A DNA stretch of 64,000 nucleotides from Bradyrhizobium sp. 199 (GTDB taxonomy: Bacteria > Pseudomonadota > Alphaproteobacteria > Rhizobiales > Xanthobacteraceae): the NCBI RefSeq assembly GCF_023073355.1, contig NZ_JADPJI010000008.1, positions 682,001 to 746,000 on the forward strand, read 5' to 3'. Position 1 is the stretch's first letter. Every line of letters begins with the position of its first letter. Shown here piece after piece: positions 1 to 8,149 of the stretch. The translations under genes and the position numbers were made by a program. The notes beneath the pieces were generated by a model that was not told the origin of the DNA, made no database searches, and was given only the letters and a program-made list of their open reading frames with translations.

Positions 1-378
1 CTTGCCGCGGGACTGGCGCAGCGCCTGCAGTGTTACGCCGTCCCGCAACACCAGCGCGTCACTGGCCGGATCGCGCGACAGCGTGGCGCCGATGACGAGG
101 CCCGGCGTGTCCTCATTACCCGGCATGTCCTTCAGCGAATGCATCGCCGCGTGCAGCTCGCCCGACAACACGGCGGCGCGGATCTGCGCCACGAAGGCGC
201 CGCCCTTGCCGCCATGCGGCAACAGCTTGCTGGTCTGGTCAAGATCGCCCGTGGTGTCGAACTTGACGATCTCGACGTCGAGACCGGGCACCGCGGCGGT
301 CAGGCGGCGCGCGATCTCTTCCGTCTGTGCCAGCGCCATCGCGCTCTTGCGGGTGCCGATCCGAAGTCGAATAGTCAA
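1..378 (-). CDS. hemC: hydroxymethylbilane synthase (porphobilinogen deaminase), 3' part missing
   Basis: N-terminal 126 codons of porphobilinogen deaminase, the cytoplasmic enzyme that polymerises four porphobilinogen units into hydroxymethylbilane for tetrapyrrole synthesis. The reading frame starts with RIGTRKSAMALAQ, close to the family's opening RIGTRxSxLALxQ, followed by GGKGGAF and the strongly conserved HSLKDMP. It runs off the left edge, so the dipyrromethane-cofactor cysteine cannot be checked. I place the start at a TTG preceded by AAAGGA, because there is no ATG before the conserved motif. It follows the oxidoreductase gene on the same strand with a gap of about 25 bases. Identification is firm; the start is moderately sure. 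Confidence 0.87.
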   Translation of the reverse strand, partial: MTIRLRIGTRKSAMALAQTEEIARRLTAAVPGLDVEIVKFDTTGDLDQTSKLLPHGGKGGAFVAQIRAAVLSGELHAAMHSLKDMPGNEDTPGLVIGATLSRDPASDALVLRDGVTLQALRQSRGK

Positions 379-403
379 GCTGTCGTCCTTTCACTGCGCG
401 AGA

Positions 404-2029
404 CTACCGCGCATCCTCCAATATCATGTCGGAGGCCTTTTCGGCGATCATGATGATCGGCGCGTTGGTGTTGCCCGAGACAAGGTCCGGCATGATCGAG
501 CCGTCGACGATGCGAAGGCCTTCGAGCCCCCTGACCTTCAATCGCTGATCGACCACGGCGAGCGCGTCGTTGCCCATACGACAGGTCGAGGTCGGATGGT
601 AGATGGTGCTGCCGCGCTCGCGGCAATAATCCAATAGCTCGGCATCCGTGGATACCTTCGCGCCGGGATCGTACTCGCTGACAACAAACGGCTTCATCGC
701 CGGCGCATTCAGGATCTTGCGCAGGATCTTCAGGCCCTCGACGTTGGTGCTGCGGTCGGTCTCGGTCGACATGTAGTTGATCCGGATCTCCGGCGGCACC
801 GTCGGGTCGGCGCTCCGGATGCGCAAGCTGCCGCGACTTTCGGGGCGAAGCTGACAGACGGACGCCGTGAAGCCGGAGAAATCGTGCAGCTTCTCGCCCA
901 TCTTGTCGGTCGAGAACGGCAGGAAATGCACCTGGATGTCGGGCGAGGCCAACCGCGGGCTGGTCTTGAAGAACGCGCCGGCGGTGCCGGCCGCGATGGT
1001 CAGCCAGCCCTTCCGGAACAGCGCATAGCGCGCGCCGGCCATGGTGCGGCGAAGCGGATGATTGACGGTGTCGTTCAGCGTGATCTTTTGCGAGCAGCGC
1101 ATGACGATGCGGACCTGCATGTGATCCTGGAGATCGTGGCCGACGCCCGGCGCGTCCAGCACGACATCGATGCCGTGCTTGCGCAGGAGGTCGCCGGGGC
1201 CGACGCCGGAGAGCTGCAGCAGCTGCGGGGAGTTGTAGGCCCCGCTCGACAGCACGATCTCTCTGCGCGCGCGGGCGCGGCGCAGGTTCGCGCCTTGGCG
1301 GTATTGGACGCCGACGGCGCGGCGGCCCTCGAACAGCACGCGCTGGCCGAGCGCGCCAGTTTCGATCTTGAGATTGCCGCGGGTCTTTGCCGGGCCGAGA
1401 TAGGCCACCGCGGTCGAGGCGCGGCGGCCGTTGCGCGTCGTGGTCTGGAACAGGCCGACGCCTTCCTGCGTGGCGCCGTTGAAGTCAGGATTGTACGGCA
1501 GACCGGTCTCGACCGCAGCGTCGATGAAGGCCTTTGACAGCGGATCGGTCACGACCATGTTGGACACCGGCAGCGGACCGCCGCTGCCATGATACTGATC
1601 GGCCCCCCGCGACTGGTTCTCGGCCTTCTTGAAATAGGGCAGCACGTCGTCATAGCCCCAGCCGGTGTTGCCGAGTTGGCGCCAGCGGTCGTAGTCCTCA
1701 TGCTGGCCACGGACATAAAGCAGACCGTTGATCGAGCTCGATCCGCCCAGCGTCTTGCCGCGCGGCTGGAACACCTGCCGTCCCTTCAGCTCGGGCTCCG
1801 GCTCGGTCTGGTACATCCAGTTGACGGTCTTCTCCTTGAACAGCTTGCCGTAGCCGAGCGGCACGTGAATCCAGATGTTGGAGTCCTTCGGGCCGGCCTC
1901 GAGCAGCAGGACGCTGTGCTTGCCGTTCGCCGAGAGTCTATTGGCGAGGACGCAGCCGGCGGAGCCGGCGCCGACAATGATGTAGTCGAATTCGGGATCG
2001 CTTGGTGCGAGAGAGGAGTTTGCGGTCAT
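404..2029 (-). CDS. GMC family FAD-dependent oxidoreductase (choline dehydrogenase-like)
   Basis: A 541-residue glucose-methanol-choline oxidoreductase, the usual length for the family. The N-terminus carries the FAD dinucleotide-binding loop VGAGSAGCVLANRL followed by LLLEAG. GMC signature 1 lies in GKTLGGSSSINGLLYVRG near residue 90, and signature 2 is in the segment SSGAYNSPQLLQLSGVG. The C-terminus has the active-site region YHPTSTCRMG and a late NTNAP segment, which contain the catalytic His/Asn pair of the family. Such enzymes oxidise alcohols with FAD; the substrate cannot be read from sequence. It ends just before hemC and is followed upstream by a TetR regulator on the same strand, but whether that regulator controls it is unclear. 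Confidence 0.93.
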   Translation of the reverse strand: MTANSSLAPSDPEFDYIIVGAGSAGCVLANRLSANGKHSVLLLEAGPKDSNIWIHVPLGYGKLFKEKTVNWMYQTEPEPELKGRQVFQPRGKTLGGSSSINGLLYVRGQHEDYDRWRQLGNTGWGYDDVLPYFKKAENQSRGADQYHGSGGPLPVSNMVVTDPLSKAFIDAAVETGLPYNPDFNGATQEGVGLFQTTTRNGRRASTAVAYLGPAKTRGNLKIETGALGQRVLFEGRRAVGVQYRQGANLRRARARREIVLSSGAYNSPQLLQLSGVGPGDLLRKHGIDVVLDAPGVGHDLQDHMQVRIVMRCSQKITLNDTVNHPLRRTMAGARYALFRKGWLTIAAGTAGAFFKTSPRLASPDIQVHFLPFSTDKMGEKLHDFSGFTASVCQLRPESRGSLRIRSADPTVPPEIRINYMSTETDRSTNVEGLKILRKILNAPAMKPFVVSEYDPGAKVSTDAELLDYCRERGSTIYHPTSTCRMGNDALAVVDQRLKVRGLEGLRIVDGSIMPDLVSGNTNAPIIMIAEKASDMILEDAR

Positions 2030-2083
2030 CTGTTGCTAGTCTTCTTGTTGCGGTGGACGTTTCCGTTTCGTGACTTAGCACAA

Positions 2084-2674
2084 TCATTCCCGCACGCGCA
2101 GCGCCTCGACCAGCGACTTGAACGCACGGGCATATTCCGCGCCTGCCCTTGCGATATCCGTGCGTCCGGCGCAGGCGACCGCGGCCTCCGTCACCGCGCC
2201 GAGCAGCAGCCGCGCCAGCGGCTCGACCGGCTGGCGCGCGATCAGGCCGGCATCCATGGCCGCTGCGACCGCGCGCGGCAGCTTGCCACCAAAATGCTTG
2301 GCGTCGATTTCGCGCCAGCGCTCCCAGCCGAGCACGGCCGGGCCGTCGCGCAGGATGATCTGGCCTGTCGGTCCCTTCGCGGTTGCGGCAAAGTAGTGCT
2401 GGGTGCCGGCGACCATCGCGGCGAGCACGTCCTTCTCGGCGCGCGCGGCACCGTCGATCTCCACGACGAGGTCGCGCGAGACTTGGTCGAACACGGCTTC
2501 GAACACCGCCTCCTTGTTCCTGAAGTGATGATAGACCGCGCCCTTGGCGATGCGGGCTCCGTCCGCGATCTCGTCCATGGTGGTGGCGGCAAAGCCTTGC
2601 GCCCCGAACAGGCGGCGTGCCGCCGTCAGGATCGCTTCCAATGTCGCCGCCCGCCGCTCCGCCTGTTTCGCCAT
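2084..2674 (-). CDS. TetR/AcrR family transcriptional repressor
   Basis: A 196-residue one-component regulator. The first 60 residues form the TetR DNA-binding domain, with AARRLFGAQGFAATTMDEIA and the recognition-helix region AKGAVYHHFRNKEAVFEAV. The C-terminal alpha-helical part is the ligand-binding and dimerisation domain and is not specific enough to name a ligand. It is transcribed divergently from the SnoaL-like gene that starts about 100 bases away. The space between them contains two overlapping perfect inverted repeats placed over a sigma-70-like promoter, so this protein probably represses that gene and perhaps itself. Confidence 0.93.
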   Translation of the reverse strand: MAKQAERRAATLEAILTAARRLFGAQGFAATTMDEIADGARIAKGAVYHHFRNKEAVFEAVFDQVSRDLVVEIDGAARAEKDVLAAMVAGTQHYFAATAKGPTGQIILRDGPAVLGWERWREIDAKHFGGKLPRAVAAAMDAGLIARQPVEPLARLLLGAVTEAAVACAGRTDIARAGAEYARAFKSLVEALRVRE

Positions 2675-2710
2675 GAATATCGTCTAAAGCAATGGTGCGC
2701 GGGCCGCCAG

Positions 2711-2755
2711 TTGACTTTTCGACTGTCGGTCGGTATTTACCGACTATCAGTCGGT
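2711..2755 (+). promoter_or_regulatory. promoter overlapped by a probable TetR operator
   Basis: A -35 TTGACT (2711-2716) and a -10 TATTTA (2734-2739) are separated by 17 bases and point at the SnoaL-like gene. Two overlapping palindromes cover the -10: GTCGGT-ATTT-ACCGAC (2729-2744) and ACCGACT-ATC-AGTCGGT (2739-2755), both with perfect arms. The sites are seen directly; assignment to the adjacent TetR protein is inferred from position. Confidence 0.72.
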
Positions 2756-2773
2756 TTTATCGTGAGGTGCACC

Positions 2774-3139
2774 ATGCCGAGCCGTGACATTGTCGAAGCT
2801 TTTGCCAAGCAGCTGGAGGCGGGAGATTTCATCGGCGCAATCGAGCAATTTTACGCGCCCGATGCCGCGACTTATGAGAACAATGCCGAGCCGACGGTGG
2901 GGCGGGACAAGCTCGTCGCCAAAGAACGCGGCGTGCTTGCAGCATCCAGGGAGGTCAAGGCCGTCCGCATCGGGCCGAGCCTGATCGAGGGCGACCATGT
3001 GGCGACCCGCTGGAAGTTCAGCTTCACCAACGCCGAAGGGATCATCCGAACGTTGGACGAGATCGCATGGCAGACGTGGCGAGGCGATCATTTGATCGAA
3101 GAGCGGTTCTATTACGATCCGAAACAGCTAGGGCGGTGA
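2774..3139 (+). CDS. SnoaL-like / nuclear transport factor 2-fold protein
   Basis: A 121-residue protein with the pattern of the NTF2/SnoaL cone fold: an N-terminal helix (DIVEAFAKQLEAGDFIGAIE), then FYAPDAATYENNAEP, and late strands with ATRWKFSFTNAEG and EEIAW-like segments ending in EERFYYDP. Members are small cyclases, isomerases or ligand binders, so no reaction can be given. I start at the ATG directly after the operator/promoter region. The same frame stays open far upstream, but that extension runs antisense through the two genes to the left. Control by the divergent TetR repressor is likely. Confidence 0.82.
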   Translation: MPSRDIVEAFAKQLEAGDFIGAIEQFYAPDAATYENNAEPTVGRDKLVAKERGVLAASREVKAVRIGPSLIEGDHVATRWKFSFTNAEGIIRTLDEIAWQTWRGDHLIEERFYYDPKQLGR

Positions 3140-3170
3140 TCCTTCAGCCATTTGAAACTCACAGGAGGTG

Positions 3171-3255
3171 GTCATGCCGGGGCTTGTCCCTGGCATCCAC
3201 GTTCTTGATGTGAGGGCAAGCCGTCTATGGCCGGGACAACAAGCCCGGGCATGAC
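3171..3255. repeat. dispersed intergenic palindromic repeat, two facing arms
   Basis: Starts GTCATGCCGGGGCTTGTCC and ends GGACAACAAGCCCGGGCATGAC, so the two halves form a long imperfect hairpin. I recognise this GTCATGCCCGGGCTTGTCC element as one found scattered between genes in Bradyrhizobium-type genomes. It sits between two convergent genes. Confidence 0.7.
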
Positions 3256-3264
3256 GATCTCACC

Positions 3265-4245
3265 TCAAATCGCATCCGCCCGCAGCAGCGTATCCACGGT
3301 AATCGTGCCCCGTGCGCGGGAGACGCAGGCGCAGATCTTCTGGTTGCTTTGCTTCTGATGGTCGCTGAAGAAGACGTCGCGATGGTCGATCTCGCCGTCG
3401 ACTTCGACCACGTCGATGGCGCAGAGGCCGCATTCGCCGCGCTTGCAATCGTACATCACGTCGTGGCCGTTGGCATTGAGCACGTCCAGCATCGAGCGCT
3501 CCCGGGGGATTTCGAGTTCGACATTCGAGCCCTTCAGGCGCACACGAAAGGTCTCGGTCGGCAGCGTGCCGCTGGAGCCGAAGGTCTCGTAGCGCAGATC
3601 GGGGAGTGGATGGCCGGCGCCGATCCAGGCGTGGCGTGCGGCGTCGAGCATCCGCATCGGGCCGCAGAACAGCGCCAACGCGCCCTTGGGGAGCGAGGCG
3701 AACAGCGCGTCGAGATCGAGGCGCTTGCCTTCATCGCTGGCATGAACGACCAGGCGATCGCCGAGCATCGCGGCGAGATCGTCGAGATAGGCGGCCTCGC
3801 CGCGCGAACGCACCGCATAATGGAGCGTGACGTCGGCTCCGCGTCGTGCCAGCGCCTGTGCGGCGCCGAGGATCGGCGTGATGCCGATGCCGCCCGCAAT
3901 CAGGCAGTAGCGTTCGCGCGCCCAGTCGACGGCAAGCAGCGAAGCGGGCTGCGTGATATCGAGCCGCGCGCCCGGCGCGAGCTGCCACATGTAGCGCGAG
4001 CCGCCGCGGGAATCATCAGCACGGCGCACCGCAATCTTGAATCCATGCGACGTGGCCTCGCCGACCAGCGAATAGGACCGCGTCTCCGGCAGGCCGTCGA
4101 TGGTGACGCTGACATTGATGTGACTGCCGACCGGATAGGCCGTGACGTCGAACTGATCGGGCCGGATCAGGAATTCGCGGATGCCGGGGGCGAGATCGCG
4201 GCTCGAGACCAGCGTTGCGGGTATCCAGGTTTCGATGAAGCGCAT
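3265..4245 (-). CDS. PDR/VanB-type oxidoreductase: flavin, NAD and plant-type 2Fe-2S domains
   Basis: A 326-residue reductase of the phthalate dioxygenase reductase class, which passes electrons from NAD(P)H through flavin and a 2Fe-2S centre to a terminal oxygenase. The flavin-binding RSYSLVG is near residue 65 and the pyridine-nucleotide motif GGIGITPIL near residue 120. The C-terminal ferredoxin domain has C-x4-C-x2-C (CKRGECGLC) and a distal CAC. The reading frame is open further upstream, but those residues are the antisense of the regulator gene; I start at MRFIETW. It lies in one unit with the GntR regulator and the Rieske oxygenase, which is its probable partner. Confidence 0.9.
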   Translation of the reverse strand: MRFIETWIPATLVSSRDLAPGIREFLIRPDQFDVTAYPVGSHINVSVTIDGLPETRSYSLVGEATSHGFKIAVRRADDSRGGSRYMWQLAPGARLDITQPASLLAVDWARERYCLIAGGIGITPILGAAQALARRGADVTLHYAVRSRGEAAYLDDLAAMLGDRLVVHASDEGKRLDLDALFASLPKGALALFCGPMRMLDAARHAWIGAGHPLPDLRYETFGSSGTLPTETFRVRLKGSNVELEIPRERSMLDVLNANGHDVMYDCKRGECGLCAIDVVEVDGEIDHRDVFFSDHQKQSNQKICACVSRARGTITVDTLLRADAI

Positions 4246-4256
4246 GGCTGCTGCCC

Positions 4257-5009
4257 TCAATCGGTTGCGGTTTTGATCAGCGCGAGCGCCGGCAAGAGAC
4301 CGAGATGGGTGCGGTTGCGCAGCGCAAGCCGCAGGTTTCGCACGGCGAGCCGCGCGTGCTCGCGCATGATCGCTTCGGCGCGCGCGCCTTCGCGGTTCTC
4401 GATGGCGTCGATCACGACACGATGGTGCTCCTGGCCGATGATCAGGATCTGCTGCGCTTCCGGCAGCGCCGACTGCGCCATCACGAAGCCGCTGGGCGAA
4501 GCGAACGGCAGCGCCGAGGCGCGGTCGATCTGGCGGATCAAGGGCGGGCTGCGCGATAATTCGGTGAGTAGCGCGTGGAACCGCGCATTCAGCGCGACAT
4601 AGGACGAGAAGGCATCGACCGAGATCGGCACCTGGCGCAGCAATCCGTCGATCGCGGCGAGGCACTCCTTCAGCGGCTCCAGCTCGCGCGCGGAGACGCC
4701 GCGCTCGGCGGCAAAGCGTGCCGCGAGGCCTTCCAGCGTGCCGCGCAGCTCGATGGAATCGGAGATGTCGCGCTCCGAAAACGCCTTCACCATGAAACCG
4801 CCGGAAGGGATCGCTTCCAGCAGGCCCTCCTCCTCGAGCCGCACCAGCGCCATGCGCACCGGCGTGCGTGAGGCGCCGGTGGTTTCCACAGCCTGGAGCT
4901 CGGAGATGCGCTCGCCCGGCCGTAAGACGCCCGAGAGGATCTGGTCGCGCAGCGCGAGCTGCGCCTTCACGGTCTGCGAGACCGAGCGGTCGACCTCACG
5001 CTCGGCCAT
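4257..5009 (-). CDS. GntR family regulator, FCD subfamily
   Basis: A 250-residue regulator. Residues 15-80 are the GntR winged helix: LRDQILSGVLRPGERISE, then SRTPVRMALVRLEEEGLL. The remainder is the all-helical FCD effector domain, with RGTLEGLAARFAAERG, NARFHALL and a late EHHRVVIDAIENR segment that holds metal/effector histidines in this family. It lies between the oxygenase (3 bases away) and the reductase (11 bases away), so the three genes are probably one transcript and the regulator controls its own operon. Repeated TGTATACA octamers upstream of the oxygenase are candidate binding sites. The ligand is probably an aromatic acid, by context only. Confidence 0.9.
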   Translation of the reverse strand: MAEREVDRSVSQTVKAQLALRDQILSGVLRPGERISELQAVETTGASRTPVRMALVRLEEEGLLEAIPSGGFMVKAFSERDISDSIELRGTLEGLAARFAAERGVSARELEPLKECLAAIDGLLRQVPISVDAFSSYVALNARFHALLTELSRSPPLIRQIDRASALPFASPSGFVMAQSALPEAQQILIIGQEHHRVVIDAIENREGARAEAIMREHARLAVRNLRLALRNRTHLGLLPALALIKTATD

Positions 5010-5012
5010 GAC

Positions 5013-6074
5013 CTACTCCGCCGCCTGAAGGTGCTGTGGCCCGTTTTCCTTCGCCACCATCTTGTCGATCAGCTTGCGCGTCCACATCGCGCCGGCGTCG
5101 ATGTTGAGGTTGTAGAAGATGCGATCGGGGTTCTCGTCCATGGCGCGCTGCTGCGCCTCGAGGATCAGCTCGTCCTCGTGGAAGATGCCGGAGACGCCCT
5201 CGCGGATCTCGCTGGTGATGCGTTGCTCGCCGAGCTGATAGTTGCGCACGAAGGCCCAGAAATAGTGACAGGTCTTCTCGGTCTCGGGCGTAATGGTGTT
5301 GAGCACGTAGCCGTTGACGCCCTGCGAGCGATCGCCTTCCGGCGCGCCGGTGCCTGTCGGCGCCACGCCGACGTCGATGGCGATGGTGCACGGCGCTTCG
5401 AAACGGATGATCTGCCAGCGGTCGACGAGACCGGTCTTACCAGGTTGCTTGCCGAGCTGCTTGGCCCAGAACGGCGGCGGCTCGATGCCGCGCATCCAGC
5501 GCGTCACCGTGACCGTCTTCTCGCCATGGGTGACGTCGAACGGGGCTTCCGCGACGGCCTCGTTCCCGATCGAGGAGCCGTGCACGAAGGTCTCGTGGGT
5601 GAGGTCCATGAGATTGTCGAGTACGAGGCGGTAGTCGCATTTGACGTGGATGGTCTTGCCGTCGCCGGCCCAGGCCGGATCGTGATTCCAGTGCATGTCC
5701 GGGACCAGCGCGGGATCCGCCAGCGCGGGATCGCCCATCCACAGCCAGATGTAGCGGTGACGTTCGACCACGGGATAGGCGCGGACGCAGGCCGACGGGT
5801 TGATGGTCTCCTGCGAGGGCATGAAGGTGCAGCGGCCCTGCGCGTTGTATTTCAAGCCGTGATAGCCGCAGACGACGGTGTCGCCTTCGAGCCGGCCCTT
5901 GGACAGCGGCACCAGGCGATGCCAGCAGGCATCCTCCAGCGCGGCGACCGAGCCATCGGCTTTGCGGTACATCACGACATGCTTGCCGCAGATCGTCCGC
6001 GGCAGCAGCGCCGGCTTCACGTCCGCGTCCCATGCCGCGGCGTACCAGGCGTTCATCGGGAAGGGTTTTGTCAC
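5013..6074 (-). CDS. Rieske non-heme iron oxygenase, VanA-like aromatic ring-hydroxylating/O-demethylating type
   Basis: A 353-residue oxygenase subunit. The Rieske cluster ligands are in CWHRLVPLSKG...CGYHG near residues 50-72 (C-x-H...C-x2-H). The mononuclear iron site is in DNLMDLTHETFVHGSSIG, giving the D..H....H pattern. The order and length match vanillate O-demethylase oxygenase and related single-component oxygenases rather than the larger two-subunit dioxygenases. I start at a GTG with GAGGGAG about nine bases upstream; another GTG three codons earlier lies too close to that ribosome site. Electrons probably come from the PDR reductase encoded two genes downstream. The exact substrate is unknown. 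Confidence 0.9.
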   Translation of the reverse strand: MTKPFPMNAWYAAAWDADVKPALLPRTICGKHVVMYRKADGSVAALEDACWHRLVPLSKGRLEGDTVVCGYHGLKYNAQGRCTFMPSQETINPSACVRAYPVVERHRYIWLWMGDPALADPALVPDMHWNHDPAWAGDGKTIHVKCDYRLVLDNLMDLTHETFVHGSSIGNEAVAEAPFDVTHGEKTVTVTRWMRGIEPPPFWAKQLGKQPGKTGLVDRWQIIRFEAPCTIAIDVGVAPTGTGAPEGDRSQGVNGYVLNTITPETEKTCHYFWAFVRNYQLGEQRITSEIREGVSGIFHEDELILEAQQRAMDENPDRIFYNLNIDAGAMWTRKLIDKMVAKENGPQHLQAAE

Positions 6075-6107
6075 TGGTCTCACTCCCTCAAGCTTATGAA
6101 TACGTTA

Positions 6108-6188
6108 TGTATACAATAGCTGATGAGCGGGATCGTTCAAGGCGAAATTAGACCTACTATAATACCTTTATCTTTCACTCTGTATACA
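6108..6188. promoter_or_regulatory. pair of TGTATACA palindromes upstream of the oxygenase operon
   Basis: Two identical perfect octamers TGTATACA at 6108-6115 and 6181-6188, 73 bases start to start (about seven helical turns). GntR/FCD regulators often bind short GTATAC-centred palindromes, so these are candidate operators for the regulator in this operon. The binding is inferred. Confidence 0.5.
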
Positions 6189-6284
6189 CATCTCGGCGCA
6201 TGCCGAGCGGTGGAGGGCCGATGGACCCAGCAGCGTCATGACCGCGCCTGTCCGGCCATCCGACTGTTTGCCGCGGCTCGAAGA

Positions 6285-6316
6285 CGTGGATGCCAGAACA
6301 AGCGCGGGCATGACGA
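6285..6316. repeat. partial copy of the dispersed palindromic repeat
   Basis: CGTGGATGCC followed by CGCGGGCATGACGA repeats one arm of the element at 3171-3255 with several mismatches. It lies between the oxygenase operon and the phosphoglucomutase gene. Confidence 0.45.
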
Positions 6317-6357
6317 CTGTCGCGAACGCTCTAATCCGGGTTCCGCGCGTAGAACCG

Positions 6358-8004
6358 CTACGCCCCGAACACCTTCGCCAGTCCCGCCTGGGCTTCCTCC
6401 TGGATCCGCTTCAGGTGCTCGGTGCTGCGAAAACTCTCGGCGTAGATCTTGTAGACGTCCTCCGTGCCGGAGGGCCTGGCGGCGAACCAGCCGAAATCGG
6501 TCTCGACCTTGATGCCGCCGAAGGACTGGCCGTTGCCCGGCGCCTTGCTCAGCGTTGAGCGGACGGGATCGCCGGCAAGATCCTTCAGGCCGAGTTGCTC
6601 GGGTGTGACGGACTTCAGAATGTTCTTCTGCGGTCCTGTCGCCGCGACATCGATGCGCGCGTAATGCGGCACGCCGAACTCGGCAGTGAGATCGTTGAAC
6701 AACTGGCTGGGGTCGCGGCCGGTCTTGGCCATGATCTCGGCGGCAAGCAGGCCGAGGATGACGCCGTCCTTGTCGGTGGTCCACACCCCGCCGTCGCGGC
6801 GCAGGAACGAGGCCCCTGCACTCTCCTCGCCGCCGAAGCCGAAGCCGCCCGTGAGGAGGCCGTCGACGAACCATTTGAACCCGACCGGCGTTTCGACCAG
6901 CTTGCGGCCGAGCTTCTTGGCGACGCGGTCGATGATGGAGCTCGACACCACGGTCTTGCCGATCGCGGCATCCTTGCTCCAGTTGGGACGATGCGCGAAC
7001 AGATAGGAGATCGCGGTCGCAAGATAGTGGTTCGGATTCATCAGGCCGCCGGTGCGCGTCACGATGCCGTGGCGGTCGGCGTCGGTATCGTTGGCAAAGG
7101 CGACGTCGAAGCGGTCCCGCATCCCGATCAGGCTCGCCATCGCGTAAGGAGAGGAGCAGTCCATCCGGATCTTGCCGTCCCAGTCGACGGTCATGAAGCG
7201 GAAGGTCGGGTCGATCGCCTCGTTCACCACGGTGGCCTTGAGGCCGTAGCGCTCGATGATCGGATGCCAATAGTGCACGGCGGCGCCACCGAGCGGATCG
7301 ATGCCGATATTGATGCCGGCGGATTTGACCAGGTCGAGGTCGACGACGTCGCCGAGATCGGCGACGTAAGGCGTCATGAAGTCATAGGCGTGGACGTTCG
7401 CGGCTTTCTTCGCCTTGCCGTAGTCGATGCGCTTCACGCCTTTGAGGCCGTCGGCGAGGTAGGCGTTGGCGCGCTTCTCGACCACGCCCGTGACGTCGGT
7501 GTCGGCGGGACCGCCATGCGGGGGATTGTATTTGTAGCCGCCGTCTTCGGGGGGATTGTGCGAGGGCGTGATGACGACGCCGTCGGCGAGGCCGGAGGTG
7601 CGGCCCTTGTTGTAGGTGAGGATCGCGTGCGAGATCACCGGCGTCGGCGTGTAGCCGCCGTCCTTGTCGATCATGATGTCGACGCCATTGGCGGCGAACA
7701 CCTCGACCGCACTGACCAGCGCCGGCTCGGCGAGCGCATGGGTGTCAATGCCGATGAAGAGCGGACCGCTCAGCCCCTTTTCCCGCCTGTAATCGCAGAT
7801 TGCCTGCGTGGTCGCGAGGATGTGGCCTTCGTTGAAGGTGTTCTTGAACGAGGTGCCGCGATGGCCGGAGGTGCCGAACGCCACGCGCTGCGCGGGATCC
7901 GCGACATCGGGCTTGCCGGCGAAATAGGCCGTCACCAGCCGCGGAACATTGGTGAGCGCGTCCGGCAAAGCCTGCTTGCCTGCCGCGGGATGAACATCAG
8001 CCAC
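6358..8004 (-). CDS. pgm: phosphoglucomutase (alpha-D-glucose phosphate-specific)
   Basis: Interconverts glucose 1-phosphate and glucose 6-phosphate, feeding glycogen and the UDP-glucose used for surface polysaccharides. The 548-residue length matches bacterial Pgm (about 546). FGTSGHRG near residue 44 holds the phosphorylated serine, DTDADRHG the magnesium ligands, and PSHNPP and the late RPSGTED bind sugar and phosphate. I place the start at a GTG preceded by GAGG (MADVHPAAGK-type beginning); the frame is open 24 codons further but those residues are unlike Pgm. It is a single-gene unit. Confidence 0.94.
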   Translation of the reverse strand: MADVHPAAGKQALPDALTNVPRLVTAYFAGKPDVADPAQRVAFGTSGHRGTSFKNTFNEGHILATTQAICDYRREKGLSGPLFIGIDTHALAEPALVSAVEVFAANGVDIMIDKDGGYTPTPVISHAILTYNKGRTSGLADGVVITPSHNPPEDGGYKYNPPHGGPADTDVTGVVEKRANAYLADGLKGVKRIDYGKAKKAANVHAYDFMTPYVADLGDVVDLDLVKSAGINIGIDPLGGAAVHYWHPIIERYGLKATVVNEAIDPTFRFMTVDWDGKIRMDCSSPYAMASLIGMRDRFDVAFANDTDADRHGIVTRTGGLMNPNHYLATAISYLFAHRPNWSKDAAIGKTVVSSSIIDRVAKKLGRKLVETPVGFKWFVDGLLTGGFGFGGEESAGASFLRRDGGVWTTDKDGVILGLLAAEIMAKTGRDPSQLFNDLTAEFGVPHYARIDVAATGPQKNILKSVTPEQLGLKDLAGDPVRSTLSKAPGNGQSFGGIKVETDFGWFAARPSGTEDVYKIYAESFRSTEHLKRIQEEAQAGLAKVFGA

Positions 8005-8149
8005 TGAAGTACCTCGTCCTGTCGCAAGAGATCGCGGGGATACCATAGCATCGGCCGGCCCCCCGCCAAGGTGCACAACTCGCGCGGCGGGGTGGCCGTT
8101 CCTGAGATCATGCTATGGTCGTTGGATCGGGGCTTTTCGAGTCGGGGGA

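Noticed and set aside
1589..3139. 516-codon + frame as one protein
   Set aside because: Only the last 121 codons look like a protein. The first part is antisense to the GMC oxidoreductase and TetR genes.
5031..6119. 362-codon + frame opposite the Rieske oxygenase
   Set aside because: It mirrors the oxygenase gene, whose cofactor motifs are clear; the + frame has no motif.
6595..8007. 470-codon + frame opposite phosphoglucomutase
   Set aside because: Antisense shadow of pgm, with no recognisable domain.
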